Shown here in pieces: positions 63,917 to 64,000 of a stretch of 64,000 nucleotides of DNA. A model generated the notes under the pieces. The model was not told the origin of the DNA, did not search any database, and worked only from the letters and a program-made list of their open reading frames with translations. Location of the stretch: assembly GCF_028771845.1 (NCBI RefSeq), contig NZ_CP118270.1, positions 1,612,001 to 1,676,000 of the forward strand, written 5' to 3'. The first letter of the stretch is position 1. Every line of letters begins with the position of its first letter. Source of the DNA: Paenibacillus marchantiae (GTDB lineage: Bacteria > Bacillota > Bacilli > Paenibacillales > Paenibacillaceae). Both the position numbers and the translations under genes were made by a program.

Positions 63917-64000
63917 TTATTTCTCTGGTGTTTCCGGGATTTTCGGTGCATTGAAATCTTCCAGATACTCAATTGCGTTATACATCATAACCGCAGCTTC
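63917..64000 (-). CDS. Partial gene, C-terminus only
   Basis: The last 27 codons of a - strand gene running off the window; ends in FNAPKIPETPEK. Stop TAA at 63917-63919. Too short to assign a family. Confidence 0.6.
   Translation of the reverse strand, partial: EAAVMMYNAIEYLEDFNAPKIPETPEK

Noticed and set aside
1..64000. tRNA, rRNA, CRISPR arrays, insertion sequences, prophage genes
   Set aside because: None found by reading; no transposase-, integrase- or Cas-like protein among the translated frames.

Overview
This window looks like chromosomal DNA of a low-to-mid GC Gram-positive endospore former, most likely a Paenibacillus or close relative. Reasons: strong AGGAGG-type ribosome binding sites; frequent GTG and TTG starts; Firmicutes regulatory RNAs (TPP riboswitch with intrinsic terminator, T-box leader, tandem glycine riboswitch); a PhoP-type box in front of pst; and lipoproteins with a classical lipobox. 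No rRNA, tRNA, phage, transposase or CRISPR array was seen. The taxon is inferred from gene style, not from a marker gene.

Layout. 1-4.6 kb (- strand): a thiamine-precursor ABC transporter operon (thiY, a thiamine-binding MTH1187-type protein, thiX, thiZ) behind a promoter and TPP riboswitch, followed by a tatD-family gene. 4.7-8 kb: an SDR epimerase, a VOC protein, a DUF2798 membrane protein and a GlcP-like sugar transporter. 8-9.6 kb: a seryl-tRNA synthetase behind a T-box leader. 9.8-14.2 kb: a two-component system, then a CapD/FlaA1-type sugar nucleotide dehydratase, a MurG-like glycosyltransferase and a 29-residue membrane peptide, all overlapping. 14.5-15.7 kb: a secreted four-domain BIG2 protein. 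15.8-23 kb: twelve tightly packed + strand genes (small membrane peptide, GrpB, DUF2809, GNAT, DUF952, DUF1572/DinB, phosphatase, DUF2785, the 5-oxoprolinase genes pxpB-pxpC-pxpA, NUDIX).

23.5-32 kb: a PPOX-fold protein, a cell-wall nucleotidase with LysM, an EAL protein, a chemotaxis receptor and an ArsB-type transporter. 32-36 kb: pstS-pstC-pstA-pstB behind a Pho box, with no phoU visible. 36-38.5 kb: an APH-fold phosphotransferase and an MFS transporter. 38.7-40.9 kb: a promoter, tandem glycine riboswitch and terminator controlling sdaAB-sdaAA (L-serine dehydratase). 41-43 kb: an ABC-2-type membrane protein and a PadR regulator with two identical palindromic operators. 43-45 kb: a cytosolic GH13 enzyme. 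45-50 kb: a two-component system plus a three-gene ABC exporter of lantibiotic-immunity type. 50-64 kb: a multi-PAS hybrid kinase, an LDH-like dehydrogenase, a MerR/coiled-coil protein with a Ser/Thr kinase, a Ser/Arg-rich small protein, methionine aminopeptidase, an MDR oxidoreductase, CcdC, an orphan secreted protein, a TetR/metallo-hydrolase pair in GC-rich DNA, a candidate small RNA, an Rrf2 regulator and a nitroreductase.

The most distinctive non-coding feature is a dispersed 150-195 bp hairpin-rich repeat family (copies near 3.0, 14.3, 23.2, 23.3 and 32.0 kb). Its outer stem changes sequence between subtypes while staying complementary, and one copy appears to sit inside another. Several regulatory palindromes can be matched to neighbouring regulator genes (PadR, TetR, Rrf2).
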